Below are positions 15,842 to 23,892 of a stretch of DNA of 41,432 nucleotides, piece by piece (within the stretch, counting starts at the first letter, position 1; each line of letters begins with the position of its first letter). Position numbers and translations under genes: made by a program. Location: the NCBI RefSeq assembly GCF_000934755.1, contig NZ_KN882187.1, positions 12,525 through 53,956 on the forward strand, given 5' to 3'. Under the pieces are notes generated by a model that had not been told where the DNA came from, made no database searches, and worked only from the letters and a program-made list of their open reading frames with translations. The DNA comes from Desulfonatronovibrio magnus (GTDB lineage: Bacteria > Desulfobacterota > Desulfovibrionia > Desulfovibrionales > Desulfonatronovibrionaceae).

Positions 15842-17089
15842 TCACACCTCCCACCATTCACCATCACCATGCATTTCCACATTCCCAAATAGATCATGAT
15901 ACTTTTCAGGCATAAAGCTGTGAATTGGCACAACTCTGCCCGGATTAAGGGCCTGGACAAACGCTTTAAGGTCTGAAGGAGCAGCGTGACCGGAGGTATG
16001 GATGCTCTGTTTACTGATGCCATGGGTATTCAGCCAGTCCTTTACATAGTCATAATCACCCCGCTCCCAGTAGCCTTCCCATTGAGAATAGATATATGAA
16101 GCACCCTCCAGGCATTCTCCCCTGTTCAGATCCTTTATAAACAGGGGCCTGAAGAGCAAAGTGTATTTGTCCGGGCTTTGTTTTACTTTTTCCATGAAAA
16201 CCCGATTTGAAGAATGGCGCTTGAGTTTGTCAAACCAGGAATTTTTAAGGATTTGCACGCGCTGGGCATGGGGAACAAGCAGGGACATTTCCGGCCAATG
16301 TGACTGTGGAATGTTTTGATTTTGAGTGGCTTCAAGGATTACGGCAGTATAAAGATCAATGAGCAAAATACGATTACTTCTTTTGGATGCCCGCATAATG
16401 GAGACAACCCGGTCGACATTCTGCCCTGATGCATGGACCATGGCCAGTCCCTTGGTGTTTGAAAACGCTTCAACCAGTTCACTTTCAATATCAGTCTCTG
16501 ATGGAAAGCTGAGTCCCTGATCAATCCTGCCAAGGGTTGATCCTTCCATAAGTAAGGTGTCTATATTTCTTGGAGGCTTTGCTACAATGTTATTAAAAAG
16601 CTTGGCCTTACGGCCGTGTCCCCGGAAATCTCCACTATAAAAAATCTTTCTGCCACCTGCCTCAATAAGCAGGGCATAAGCATCATAAGCAGAATGATCC
16701 ACCAGATAAGGTGTAATCTTGAATGGACCTGCATAGAATGATTTCCAAGAATCATACTCCCAGCCTTGGGGAATTGGCGGAAATTTGTCAGGGAGGAAAG
16801 GCAAGGCTGCTTCCATTATTCTCCGTGCAGCAGGACCCAGTCCAACCTTAATTTCAGGGGATATGTGTTTGAGCAAACCAGTATGGTCAAGGTGGGTATG
16901 GGACAGAAAGACGCCCAAAAGGTCTGGGGCGCTGCCGTCAAGCCCTTTCACCACTGGAAGCAGGGACTTGTCATTGGATTCTGAGTCAAGGGGAAGGCCA
17001 ATGTCCAGAATAATGCGCTGACCATCCTGTTCAATTTCAACGCAGCTTCCACCTATCTGGTTGCTGCCCCTGTGAATGCAAATATTCAT
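15842..17089 (-). CDS. MBL-fold (RNase J-like, beta-CASP type) hydrolase
   Basis: 415 residues from the ATG preceded by CAGGAG; an upstream in-frame ATG lacks an RBS. Metallo-beta-lactamase motifs: SHTHLDHTG (~63-71, the HxHxDH metal site), GDFRGHGR (metal-bridging Asp, ~150), then beta-CASP-like elements (MVHASGQNVDRVVSIM, HTSGHAAPSDL) and a final PIHSF. The order matches the RNase J / CPSF73 type of RNA-processing nuclease, but it is shorter than RNase J (~550) and lacks its C-terminal domain. It may act on RNA or be a related phosphodiesterase. It stands between unknown accessory genes rather than in a housekeeping setting. Confidence 0.85.
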   Translation of the reverse strand: MNICIHRGSNQIGGSCVEIEQDGQRIILDIGLPLDSESNDKSLLPVVKGLDGSAPDLLGVFLSHTHLDHTGLLKHISPEIKVGLGPAARRIMEAALPFLPDKFPPIPQGWEYDSWKSFYAGPFKITPYLVDHSAYDAYALLIEAGGRKIFYSGDFRGHGRKAKLFNNIVAKPPRNIDTLLMEGSTLGRIDQGLSFPSETDIESELVEAFSNTKGLAMVHASGQNVDRVVSIMRASKRSNRILLIDLYTAVILEATQNQNIPQSHWPEMSLLVPHAQRVQILKNSWFDKLKRHSSNRVFMEKVKQSPDKYTLLFRPLFIKDLNRGECLEGASYIYSQWEGYWERGDYDYVKDWLNTHGISKQSIHTSGHAAPSDLKAFVQALNPGRVVPIHSFMPEKYHDLFGNVEMHGDGEWWEV

Positions 17090-17251
17090 ATAAACTCCTG
17101 GATATTTAAATAATGACAAAAAATCAAGAATATTGTAACTGATACAGTTAACAAAATGCCTTTAGGCGTTTAGCACAAATTTCAAACAAACATGTTGGTC
17201 GTTACGGCAATTGTAAGTGGCATAGCAGTCCGTTGCCCGGAAGGGGCCTAA

Positions 17252-17275
17252 TTTTCCGCGCAAGGTCGCGGAAAA
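17252..17275. terminator. 9-bp stem hairpin, possible terminator
   Basis: TTTTCCGCG, loop CAAGGT, then CGCGGAAAA. It is located between the end of the minus-strand gene at 17445 and the start of the MBL gene. The A/T flanks make it terminator-like, but no long T-run follows on the minus strand. Confidence 0.35.
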
Positions 17276-17329
17276 AGCCCAGTTACTTACTGCTGAAAGC
17301 TTGTAAGAAAAAAACAAGAAATTTTGAAC

Positions 17330-17410
17330 CACGAAGACGCGAAGGACATGGAGTTTAAAAGACAATGCTGCCTGTCTTCCTTTGCGACCTTTGCGCCTTT
17401 GCGTGAGAAT
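17330..17410. repeat. Imperfect palindrome with CACGAAGAC-type arms
   Basis: The left arm CCACGAAGACGCGAAGGACA and the right arm TTTGCGACCTTTGCGCCTTT form an imperfect, tandem-repetitive inverted repeat. Repeats of this type are common between genes in environmental bacteria. No coding function. Confidence 0.4.
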
Positions 17411-17444
17411 ATGATTTTGGGTTGCGGGCCAGGCCCGCATTGGT

Positions 17445-17912
17445 CTACTTGTGCCCTTTCCAGGCAGGATCCGGATCATCGTCATAGTCAACAGCCCACT
17501 CAAAATCCCGAGATTCATCAAAAGGAGTTTTGTCTCCTCGTCGGTGAAACTTTTTATTGTATAATATAAACGGCTCGCACAGTTCCTGCAGTTCTTTTAT
17601 GAGGTTCATGGCATCATGGGTACAGAGCAGATTTTTCTCAGATAAAAACTGCCTGCCTTCCTCAGTGCTGAACCTGGAAAATACCCACCAGCCATACTTA
17701 TAAAAATACGGGTTTGAATGCATATTTTGGGCATAGCTCATCATCCCTAGCCCCATTTCAGCAATTTGTTTTAAATTTTGATGGGAGGGTTCCTTAATAC
17801 CCTTATTCCTGCATTCACGATTTTTTTGTTCTTCAGGATATTCAGTCCTGTCATCCTGCAAATCTTCCTCAAAAAGATGATTCATTTCCTTGACCTGGTT
17901 GTCAGTAAGCAT
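17445..17912 (-). CDS. Protein of unknown function (155 aa)
   Basis: A soluble, acidic protein with a charged N-terminus, a central aromatic segment (NPYFYKYGWWVFSRF) and an acidic tail (EWAVDYDDDPDPAW). An AAGGGGG lies upstream of the ATG. I recognise no domain. The first residues, MLTDNQVKEM, happen to resemble the start of IstA in this window, but nothing else does. Confidence 0.55.
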   Translation of the reverse strand: MLTDNQVKEMNHLFEEDLQDDRTEYPEEQKNRECRNKGIKEPSHQNLKQIAEMGLGMMSYAQNMHSNPYFYKYGWWVFSRFSTEEGRQFLSEKNLLCTHDAMNLIKELQELCEPFILYNKKFHRRGDKTPFDESRDFEWAVDYDDDPDPAWKGHK

Positions 17913-17985
17913 AGCTTTGTTTTCCCCCTTTACTATGTCGAATAAATTTTTGCCTTCCCTATTATGAGAGTTGAAAGTTCTCCCC

Positions 17986-18065
17986 CGTCATGCCGGACTT
18001 GATCCGACATCCAGTCTTTTATCCTATTGAAAAGACACTGGATTCCGGCTTTCGCCGGAATGACG
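17986..18065. repeat. REP-pair (REPIN-like) element, copy 1
   Basis: Two hairpins in opposite orientation: a degenerate GTCATGCCGGACTTGATCCG half and ATTCCGGCTTTCGCCGGAAT, with outer arms CATCCAG/CTGGATT type. Same family as 23222-23305, 26926-27012 and 41311-41416, here in reverse orientation. Confidence 0.8.
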
Positions 18066-18279
18066 AACAGATAGAATCATGGTAAGTAAATACAAGTATT
18101 TAAGAGAACTTTTGGCTGTCCAGTTCTCTATATATATAAAAAGAGCCCGGATAATTTAACCGAAATTAAAAAACTCACTTATATAAGCATGAGGCTCAGC
18201 TTGGCTGAAAAATACTGCTGTTCAGTGCCGGTACTCATAAGGCCAACCAGACAAAATTATTTTTGAAATTTACTGAGAA

Positions 18280-18861
18280 TCACCGTTCAAGCATTCTTAT
18301 CTCGTTGATCAACTCGGTCATGGTTGCAGGGGAAATACCCTGCCTGATAATTCGGTCCGGCACAGGACTGCCCACAAGTCCTGATTTAAAACTGAAGGTT
18401 TGCCCTTTTGTCCGCAAAATCAGGCGGGCATTGATACTATCTTTTACATGCTTATAAGCATTCATTATCTGTTTAACATCTGGAAGGTTTTTGTGGCTAA
18501 TCTCCCTGCATTCATTGCAAATGCCTGCACAGCTGTTCGATCCAGACAATGGTGAGCCTTTTCCACTGAATAAATACAGGCTTCCTCCACAATGCCTACA
18601 TTCGTCCATGAAAATACCTTTTTCCCACAATTGCAGTAGAGATCCTATGGAAGCCTTGTGTCCACCAAGATAAACAAGACCGACAATAAAGGATTCCAGG
18701 TATGAGTAGTAATACCGAGGGGTGTTCATTATCAAACGAGAATTATCAAGGATTAAGGAGAAGTTCTCCTTAAACATTTCAGTTTCTTTTTTGATTTCAC
18801 TTTTTGACTGTCTCGGCAGGGTAATTATTTCTTCAATTGACCATGTATCACCTGATTGCAT
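18280..18861 (-). CDS. Zinc-ribbon protein of unknown function (193 aa)
   Basis: A GGAGGTGCAGTC precedes the ATG. The middle of the protein has CRHCGG and, ~20 residues later, CAGICNEC, a four-cysteine zinc-binding site. The region before it (YYYSYLESFIVGLVYLGGHK) is hydrophobic and aromatic but not clearly a membrane segment. The C-terminal 70 residues are helical. Family not recognised; a nucleic-acid or protein-binding role is only a guess from the zinc ribbon. Confidence 0.6.
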   Translation of the reverse strand: MQSGDTWSIEEIITLPRQSKSEIKKETEMFKENFSLILDNSRLIMNTPRYYYSYLESFIVGLVYLGGHKASIGSLLQLWEKGIFMDECRHCGGSLYLFSGKGSPLSGSNSCAGICNECREISHKNLPDVKQIMNAYKHVKDSINARLILRTKGQTFSFKSGLVGSPVPDRIIRQGISPATMTELINEIRMLER

Positions 18862-19337
18862 GACTGCACCTCCAGGAAAGCCTCCTTAAAAAAGTGACAA
18901 ATTTGATCATTATTTACTCAACATCAGTTTTGAATGACTGGCACTTATGAGACGCACCCCCAAATGGTAAAAAATATTTTTAAATTTGTGGGTCCTGTTT
19001 CAGCAGCAATAGAGATGGGCTTCTCTGCCGCCTGTAATCTCTTCTGATGGGCATATGCTCCTCCTTGGATTTGCTTTACAACCGGGAGCCTTTTATCGCA
19101 CACAGGAAGATATTGGTAATTGATTCCAAATTTGAAAAGGTATGTTTTTAGTTTCTGGGAGAGATTATCAGGTGAGTATGACGTTTCTGGTCACATAAAA
19201 AATATTTTTGAAAAGAATCATCAAAAAATTATAGATGGTATGAAGGATGAGTTAAAATAAGCAAGACGTTTAACTCGTCACGGAAAAATTCCAAGAAATC
19301 AACGGTAAATATTAAATCCCATGGATGTATTTTAAAC
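18862..19337. other. Intergenic stretch holding site C
   Basis: No complete gene. It contains operator-like site C at 19177-19195, directly followed by a short frame ending IIDGMKDELK that stops at 19260 and may be a gene remnant. Confidence 0.45.
19177..19195. promoter_or_regulatory. Operator-like palindrome TATGAC-N7-GTCACA (site C)
   Basis: Identical to site B in both arms and spacer (GTTTCTG), preceded by ATTATCAGGTGAG and followed by A/T-rich sequence. No intact gene follows. Confidence 0.55.
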
Positions 19338-20345
19338 TCAGTCACTGACATTTTTATAGTTATCAATGGCAATCTGTAAATCATTTAGCATCTCTTCTTT
19401 CAACTTTTCCGGCTTGACCACCAGAACCTCAGGTCCAAAACTCAGAAGCCATTTCTTGATATCGTACCACCCTGAGGTGGTCATCTTCAATGTCACGCTG
19501 CCGTCAGTGCTATCAATTATTTTCTGGTCTGGGGAAAATTTTCTCTCTTTGATATACTTAGCCTGGGCAGGACAAAAGATCACCTCAAGCTCGACAGGAT
19601 CGTCATAGACAAAATCAAAAGCCATGGACAGTTTCTCTGCCGGGTCAAAATCTTCTGGATACTCGAATGTTTCATCCAGCTTTTCCAGGGCCTCAATTCT
19701 CTCAACAGCCAAGATACGAATATTATTAAATCTGGTAGCCCTGATGAATATGTATAACCCGCCATTACTTTCAAAGAAATATAAAGGATCAATTCTAAAC
19801 TTCTTAACTTTGTCATCCACAAATGAGAAATAGCTCACCAGGCAGGTTTTGTTGTTTAGCATGGCTGTAGTCAGTAAATCGATAATTTCTTCTTTGCCCG
19901 AATAATCCTTGACCCATTTGCCAGATGGTACAAATAGCGACTTGAGCTTGTTGATCCCCACTTGAAAGTCTTTTGGGACAAATTGAGAAAGTTTGGAAAA
20001 AGTAAAATTGATCCTGCTCTCTATCTCCGTTCCTGAGTACAGACTGGATTCAGCCCTTAACAGATACAAAGCAATAATCTCCGAAAAATTAAGCCGAATG
20101 TCCGGAACTGTGATATTGGGCAGTTTTAATAAATATTCAGCATCAAGCTTCCAGAGTTTTTCCTTATTTGAACCTTGCTTGTCATCATACAGCGGGAACC
20201 CCAAGTCCTGGATAATATCTAAAAGTCTGTACACATTTCTGCGGTCTATACCCAATGATTCAGACATGCGGTTTATCGTAGTCCCTCCGGGTTGGCTTAA
20301 CATATCTACAGCCTTCAACATCTGAACAATATTTCTTCCTCTCAT
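19338..20345 (-). CDS. WYL-domain transcriptional regulator (YafY-like)
   Basis: 335 residues. An N-terminal winged helix-turn-helix (residues ~5-60; INRMSESLGIDRRNVYRLLD) is followed by a WYL domain (~145-240; CLVSYFSFVDDK, FRIDPLYFFESNGGLYIFIRA, RILAVERIEAL) and a C-terminal WCX extension (SGWYDIKKWLLSFGPEVLVV). WYL regulators such as BrxR and CapW repress phage-defence operons and bind palindromes in their own promoters. A strong palindrome lies at 20373-20395, between this gene and the divergent operon starting at 20466, so it probably controls both. No known defence genes adjoin it, but the three neighbours are unknown. Confidence 0.9.
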   Translation of the reverse strand: MRGRNIVQMLKAVDMLSQPGGTTINRMSESLGIDRRNVYRLLDIIQDLGFPLYDDKQGSNKEKLWKLDAEYLLKLPNITVPDIRLNFSEIIALYLLRAESSLYSGTEIESRINFTFSKLSQFVPKDFQVGINKLKSLFVPSGKWVKDYSGKEEIIDLLTTAMLNNKTCLVSYFSFVDDKVKKFRIDPLYFFESNGGLYIFIRATRFNNIRILAVERIEALEKLDETFEYPEDFDPAEKLSMAFDFVYDDPVELEVIFCPAQAKYIKERKFSPDQKIIDSTDGSVTLKMTTSGWYDIKKWLLSFGPEVLVVKPEKLKEEMLNDLQIAIDNYKNVSD

Positions 20346-20372
20346 CCAGCCCCTCCATAAAAAGAAATCACA

Positions 20373-20395
20373 TATATGACCATAAGTGTCATATA
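20373..20395. promoter_or_regulatory. Palindromic operator in the WYL promoter (site F)
   Basis: TATATGAC, spacer CATAAGT, GTCATATA: 8-base perfect arms, and nearly 12 if one mismatch is allowed (CACATATATGAC). It is 28 bases from the WYL start and 71 from the divergent gene. The inner arms TATGAC/GTCATA and the 7-base spacing equal those of sites A, D and E. Confidence 0.75.
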
Positions 20396-20465
20396 TATGC
20401 CATTATGATCAAGTATACGATTAAAAACAAGTTTTTCTAATTGAAGCAACAAGGAGGAAACGATT

Positions 20466-20882
20466 ATGACGGCAAATACCTTATCCAATGAACATCCTGA
20501 AGATCTTACCGACCCCAAAAGGCTCAAATGGGAACAACTGGCACGAGTTAATCACGGCGTCCTCTCTCCATTTGAAAAACTGAGCAGGTCCAGGTTGGGG
20601 GATGGATGGATAATTAAATATGAATTCTATGGTGGAAGTGTAAAATCTGGTTCAGCTTTGGCTTATGTTGATGATCCTGAGAACAAGTGGCAAAAAGAAG
20701 CCAAGCTAAACTCCAGAATCATTAACTTGCAACGTAACCCAAACCAGTATTTAGCAATAAGATGTTTTGACGCATTACCTGGCAAATTCTTGGCCATGGT
20801 CGGCGGCACAAAGCAGCGTTTCTGGAGTCAGCTGTTGTTTATCCCTGGGTCTAAAGAACGTCAGCACGAGCTTACGGGCTAA
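20466..20882 (+). CDS. Unknown protein, first gene divergent from the WYL regulator
   Basis: 138 residues behind a strong AAGGAGG. A soluble protein; the centre (GWIIKYEFYGGSVKSGSALAYVDDP) suggests beta structure. No family recognised. It lies first in a plus-strand set (20466-22597) whose promoter contains the WYL-type palindrome, so co-regulation is likely. A palindromic repeat of ~190 bases separates it from the next gene. Confidence 0.6.
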   Translation: MTANTLSNEHPEDLTDPKRLKWEQLARVNHGVLSPFEKLSRSRLGDGWIIKYEFYGGSVKSGSALAYVDDPENKWQKEAKLNSRIINLQRNPNQYLAIRCFDALPGKFLAMVGGTKQRFWSQLLFIPGSKERQHELTG

Positions 20883-21070
20883 CAGCTTGTTGAAAAAGTC
20901 CTTATTCTACTGGCTGTTCAAAAATTCCAAGTGTAAGGAACAAAAAAAGTTCAAGGTCAAAGTTTACCCCGTGAAACCTTCTTTTGTTTCACTGGGGCGT
21001 ATTTATGATACGTAAGAGTTTGAACTTTTTGCAGCGACGCAGCAATTGGGAGATTTTCAACAACCAGTTA
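20882..21070. repeat. Nested palindromic element (MITE-like)
   Basis: Three nested inverted repeats share one centre: CTTGTTGAAAAA with TTTTCAACAA, AAAAAGTTCAA with TTGAACTTTTT, and CCCCGTGAAAC with GTTTCACTGGGG. Total ~190 bases with no coding potential. It may fold into a long cruciform in the transcript between two genes. Confidence 0.65.
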
Positions 21071-21108
21071 AACTGCTTTTAATATCAATTTATAAATAAG
21101 GAGGACCA

Positions 21109-21816
21109 ATGCTTATCGAAGGTGAAAACTTCATGTTTTGGATAGCCCCTGAAGATCATAAATCTGTAGCACCCCTTAAAGACACTAACAAAATGTTTTC
21201 AAGAGTACTTGATCATTACCAGGCAGTTAACAGTAACTATCCTATAAACGAAGTGAAGCTAAAGACTCCTGATCTAAGACTTTTTGGCACTCAGGAGGAA
21301 ATGGAAAAAACAAATCCCAATGATAATTTCTGGGGAATGAAATGTATTGCCAAGATTAAAGCAAGTGGCTCATGCCATATTGACGTCACCCTACCTGAAA
21401 TAGGGGGTTTTTCCGTAGATATTGAGGATAAGAAAAATCTGTGCCCTGCTTTGGAAGACATAATCATGGCTATTATTTTTCAGGGAATAATTGGTTTTGA
21501 TTTGGCAGATTTTATGGCAGTTATGAAGTCAGAACATGCTGCCTGCAATACATTCCAATTGTCAGAATATCAAAATGGAGAAAAGAAGGAAAAAGTTATT
21601 AAAGAAGGAAGAACCTCTTTGATTGCTATTTTTTCTTTTGATGAAAATAGAACTGCCGACAAGGAGCCCATAGATGTTATTTCTGAATGGGCAGAAGCTA
21701 TTGAAAATTCTGGCACAATTGAAAATGTCTTTCTGGCAGGAATCATCAGGAAAGACAATCAACCAGACCGGGCAACTTTCCTGCATACGGCAAAGCAATG
21801 GGAATTGAATGATTAA
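21109..21816 (+). CDS. Unknown protein (235 aa), WYL-linked
   Basis: AAGGAGGACCA precedes the ATG. It is soluble, with alternating strands and helices; the segment FQGIIGFDLADFMAVMK (about 121-137) weakly resembles the C-terminal half of FtsZ/tubulin-like proteins (GLINLDFADV type), but no GTP-binding glycine motif is present, so I do not assign it. The stop overlaps the frame of the next gene, supporting an operon with the interrupted gene downstream. Confidence 0.6.
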   Translation: MLIEGENFMFWIAPEDHKSVAPLKDTNKMFSRVLDHYQAVNSNYPINEVKLKTPDLRLFGTQEEMEKTNPNDNFWGMKCIAKIKASGSCHIDVTLPEIGGFSVDIEDKKNLCPALEDIIMAIIFQGIIGFDLADFMAVMKSEHAACNTFQLSEYQNGEKKEKVIKEGRTSLIAIFSFDENRTADKEPIDVISEWAEAIENSGTIENVFLAGIIRKDNQPDRATFLHTAKQWELND

Positions 21817-21847
21817 TAAATCTTATCCAAGTAAAAAGAGGGAGTAC

Positions 21848-22597
21848 ATGTCTCTTAAAAAGGAATTTGTTGATTGGGCCTGTTCATTATCCGGTTGTGA
21901 TGGTGGGAATCCAGAGGCAGACATATGGGTGTCAGGCATTGAATGGGGAGGAGGCGATGAAAAATATTATTCAGAACTTCCCGACCATATAAATGAGGGA
22001 GAGCATATACCAGCAGGAAGGTATGACTGGAAGGACAGCCTGACATATACTTATGGACGAAATGTCGCCAAACTTGTTTCTGTTATCAAAGGCAAAAATG
22101 TTGAAGAATACCAGGAATATGCCAATAACGCCAAAGGTAATGAGTTATTCAGGCTGAATTAATATCCTATAGCATTTCGTAATACTGATGAATCTTTGTG
22201 GAAGCACTATCGTCTTGATAAAATTACAGGATTTGAGGAGAAGGAGTTATTCAGAACATGGTGCTTTCTGAACAGATTTCCTGCCATTGCAAAGATTGTT
22301 GCTGAGCAAAAAAAACCCAAAATTATTATTGGCACAGGGGTATCTTACCTTACGGATTTCTTTAGTTGTTTTGCTGGAAAAAATGGCATTAAAACTCATA
22401 TACACACAGCTAAAATACCATCTGACAGCTCCAAGCCATCTAATCAATACCAACGCAGGTACTATTGGGCACACATGGATAATGGAAGCACACTGTATGT
22501 AATTCCATTTTTCTCAGGTCAATACGGATTAAACAGCAACTATCTTATCCAGCAGATGGGTGAGATTATCAGAGACCAATATCTAAAAATAAAATAA
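21848..22597 (+). pseudogene. Gene interrupted by one in-frame TAA
   Basis: Start chosen at the ATG behind AGAGGGA. The frame runs 104 codons to TAA at 22160-22162 and then continues in the same frame, without any insertion or deletion, for another 145 codons. Across the break the peptide reads ELFRLN-stop-YPIAFRNTDESLW, so a single base change (for example TTA to TAA) explains it. The N-terminus has CDGGNPEADIWVSGIEWGGG and the C-terminal part IIIGTGVSYLTDFFSCF, which faintly recall uracil-DNA-glycosylase-like folds; I do not assign a family. Either a fresh pseudogene or read through at low level; reinitiation at ATG 22196 is possible. Confidence 0.8.
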
Positions 22598-23039
22598 CAC
22601 ACTATTTGTATTCATTGAATGCTGTGAGGCTTTCCCACTCTTTATACAAAAAAGAAGAGAAAGCCTCCCTGCCAAGATCCAGACTGAGCGCTGGGCAATG
22701 GGACTGTCCCGGTTTTAGGAAAAGTACATCTTCACACTTGGGTTACGGGAGTATCCCTCATTAGTGATTATCTGGAGTTTTACCAGCGAATCGAGGTAGC
22801 GTCACAGGCGAAGCAGGTTTTCATCATGGTAACGTTCACAATTTATCCAAAACGGTATATATAGATTTGTATAAATTTTCAATTTCATGTTCAAGACCAT
22901 TCTTTACTTCCGAAAATATGCTTTTTTCAAAACCAAGAGAAATTTTGGCTATCTGATTTGATCCTCAGCCAAAAGACCATCCCCTGACAATTTTCCGGAG
23001 GAAAGCAAGAATAGGACCTGCAGCGACGTTTTAGATAGC
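22598..23039. other. Intergenic stretch, no gene seen
   Basis: About 440 bases without a supported gene. A frame reading YLEFYQRIEVASQAKQVF near 22771-22825 could be an old gene remnant. The duplicated MNT-HEPN segment starts at its right end. Confidence 0.4.
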
Positions 23040-23124
23040 TTGGGTATTGTTACTCCCAGCCAGCATTTATTCACTGAGAAAAAATCCACTGCTACCTTGC
23101 TTGGGGCTGAGTATAACAGGCAGG

Positions 23125-23143
23125 TATGACAAAAGTGGTCATA
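23125..23143. promoter_or_regulatory. Operator-like palindrome TATGAC-N7-GTCATA (site D)
   Basis: Copy of site A in the duplicated locus, identical in arms and spacer (AAAAGTG). It is now separated from the mntA remnant by the inserted element. Confidence 0.6.
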
Positions 23144-23172
23144 TTAATAATTTTTTTTGGAGAATTATTGCT

Positions 23173-23342
23173 CAAAACTTTGTATCTATTCACCACATTT
23201 GCTATAAAACTATTAAAATACCCTGGATTCCGGCTTTCGCCGGAATGACGAAAAAGGGCAACTATTTGCTCTAACCGTCACCCCGGACTTGATCCGGGGT
23301 CCAGGTCTTCTTATTGATCTTGCTGAACAGTTACAAAACTTT
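23173..23342. repeat. Inserted REP-pair element flanked by 9-bp direct repeats
   Basis: Compared with copy 1 of the locus, ~161 bases are added here. They are bounded by CAAAACTTT at 23173-23181 and again at 23334-23342, while copy 1 has this word once. The inserted DNA carries two opposed hairpins at 23222-23305 (ATTCCGGCTTTCGCCGGAAT and CCCCGGACTTGATCCGGGG), with outer arms CCTGGA/TCCAGG. Confidence 0.8.
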
Positions 23343-23358
23343 TTAGACTGGGGTTTTG

Positions 23359-23734
23359 ATGGATATTATCAGTTCCTCCGACATGGAGATTTACCGGCAA
23401 TCCGCCAGAAAAAGGCTGCAGGCTGTCCGGGAAAGCAGGCGCATCCGGCATGAACACGCCTGGGATGTGGCTCGCAGGGCTGCATCCCTGCTAAAAGAGC
23501 ACTTTGCAGCTTCTCGTGTTGTAGTGTTCGGTTCCCTGTTACGTCCGGAGGTGTTTGATGAACGTTGACGTGGATACGGCGGTCTGGGGAGTGACAGTTG
23601 AAGAGTACCTCCGGGCGGTGGCCGCAGTAACCGCCCTGGACAAAGAAATCAGTCTGGACCTGATCAAGATGGAGCCAGGACTTCAGAGCAATGTTGCCAT
23701 CAGCAGTCAGATAGAAGCGGGAGTGGAGATATGA
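23359..23734 (+). pseudogene. Frameshifted MNT antitoxin (mntA copy 2)
   Basis: Near-identical to the gene at 10697-11074 until the nucleotidyltransferase signature, where two bases are missing (GAACGTTGACG against GAACGTTCTGACG). The frame then stops at once (GAACGTTGA), 69 codons in, before the DxD pair. Downstream sequence stays very close to copy 1 up to the normal stop. It cannot encode an active MNT domain. The same promoter palindrome is present, but the REP-pair insertion lies between it and the start. Confidence 0.92.
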
Positions 23735-23892
23735 AGTTAGAGATCGGCCCTTACCAAGCCCTGCCGGGACGATTGGAAATGAGGATACAGGATGTGGGCC
23801 GAGTGGTGCAGAGGGTTTCCCTTTTAATGAAAAAGGCTGAAGAAACCGCTGATGATGGCTACCTGGACGGAGTGGCCCTCAATCTACACAGC
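23731..23892 (+). pseudogene. Truncated HEPN toxin (hepT copy 2)
   Basis: The first 54 codons of the HEPN gene are kept, with one visible change (LPGR for LAGR). Identity ends after NLHS, upstream of the catalytic RH..RN motif. The following DNA belongs to an unrelated gene on the other strand, whose stop codon now lies inside this remnant. Confidence 0.9.

Larger units (their letters stand above)
23040..23892 (+). repeat. Large duplicated segment, copy 2 (decayed MNT-HEPN locus)
   Basis: Near-identical to 10546-11232, but with a REP-pair insertion in the promoter region, a 2-base deletion in mntA and loss of the last two thirds of hepT at 23892, where cassette-type DNA begins. Confidence 0.9.

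Noticed and set aside
17445-17912. N-terminus MLTDNQVKEM resembling IstA (MITDNQVRKL), as a domesticated transposase piece
   Set aside because: The resemblance is limited to about ten residues and the rest of the protein is unrelated.
21109-21816. FtsZ/tubulin-like GTPase
   Set aside because: A weak match in one helix only; no GTP-binding glycine-rich motif is present.
22160-22162. Programmed recoding of the stop as an amino acid
   Set aside because: TAA is not used for pyrrolysine or selenocysteine, and no supporting structure is seen; a point mutation is simpler.
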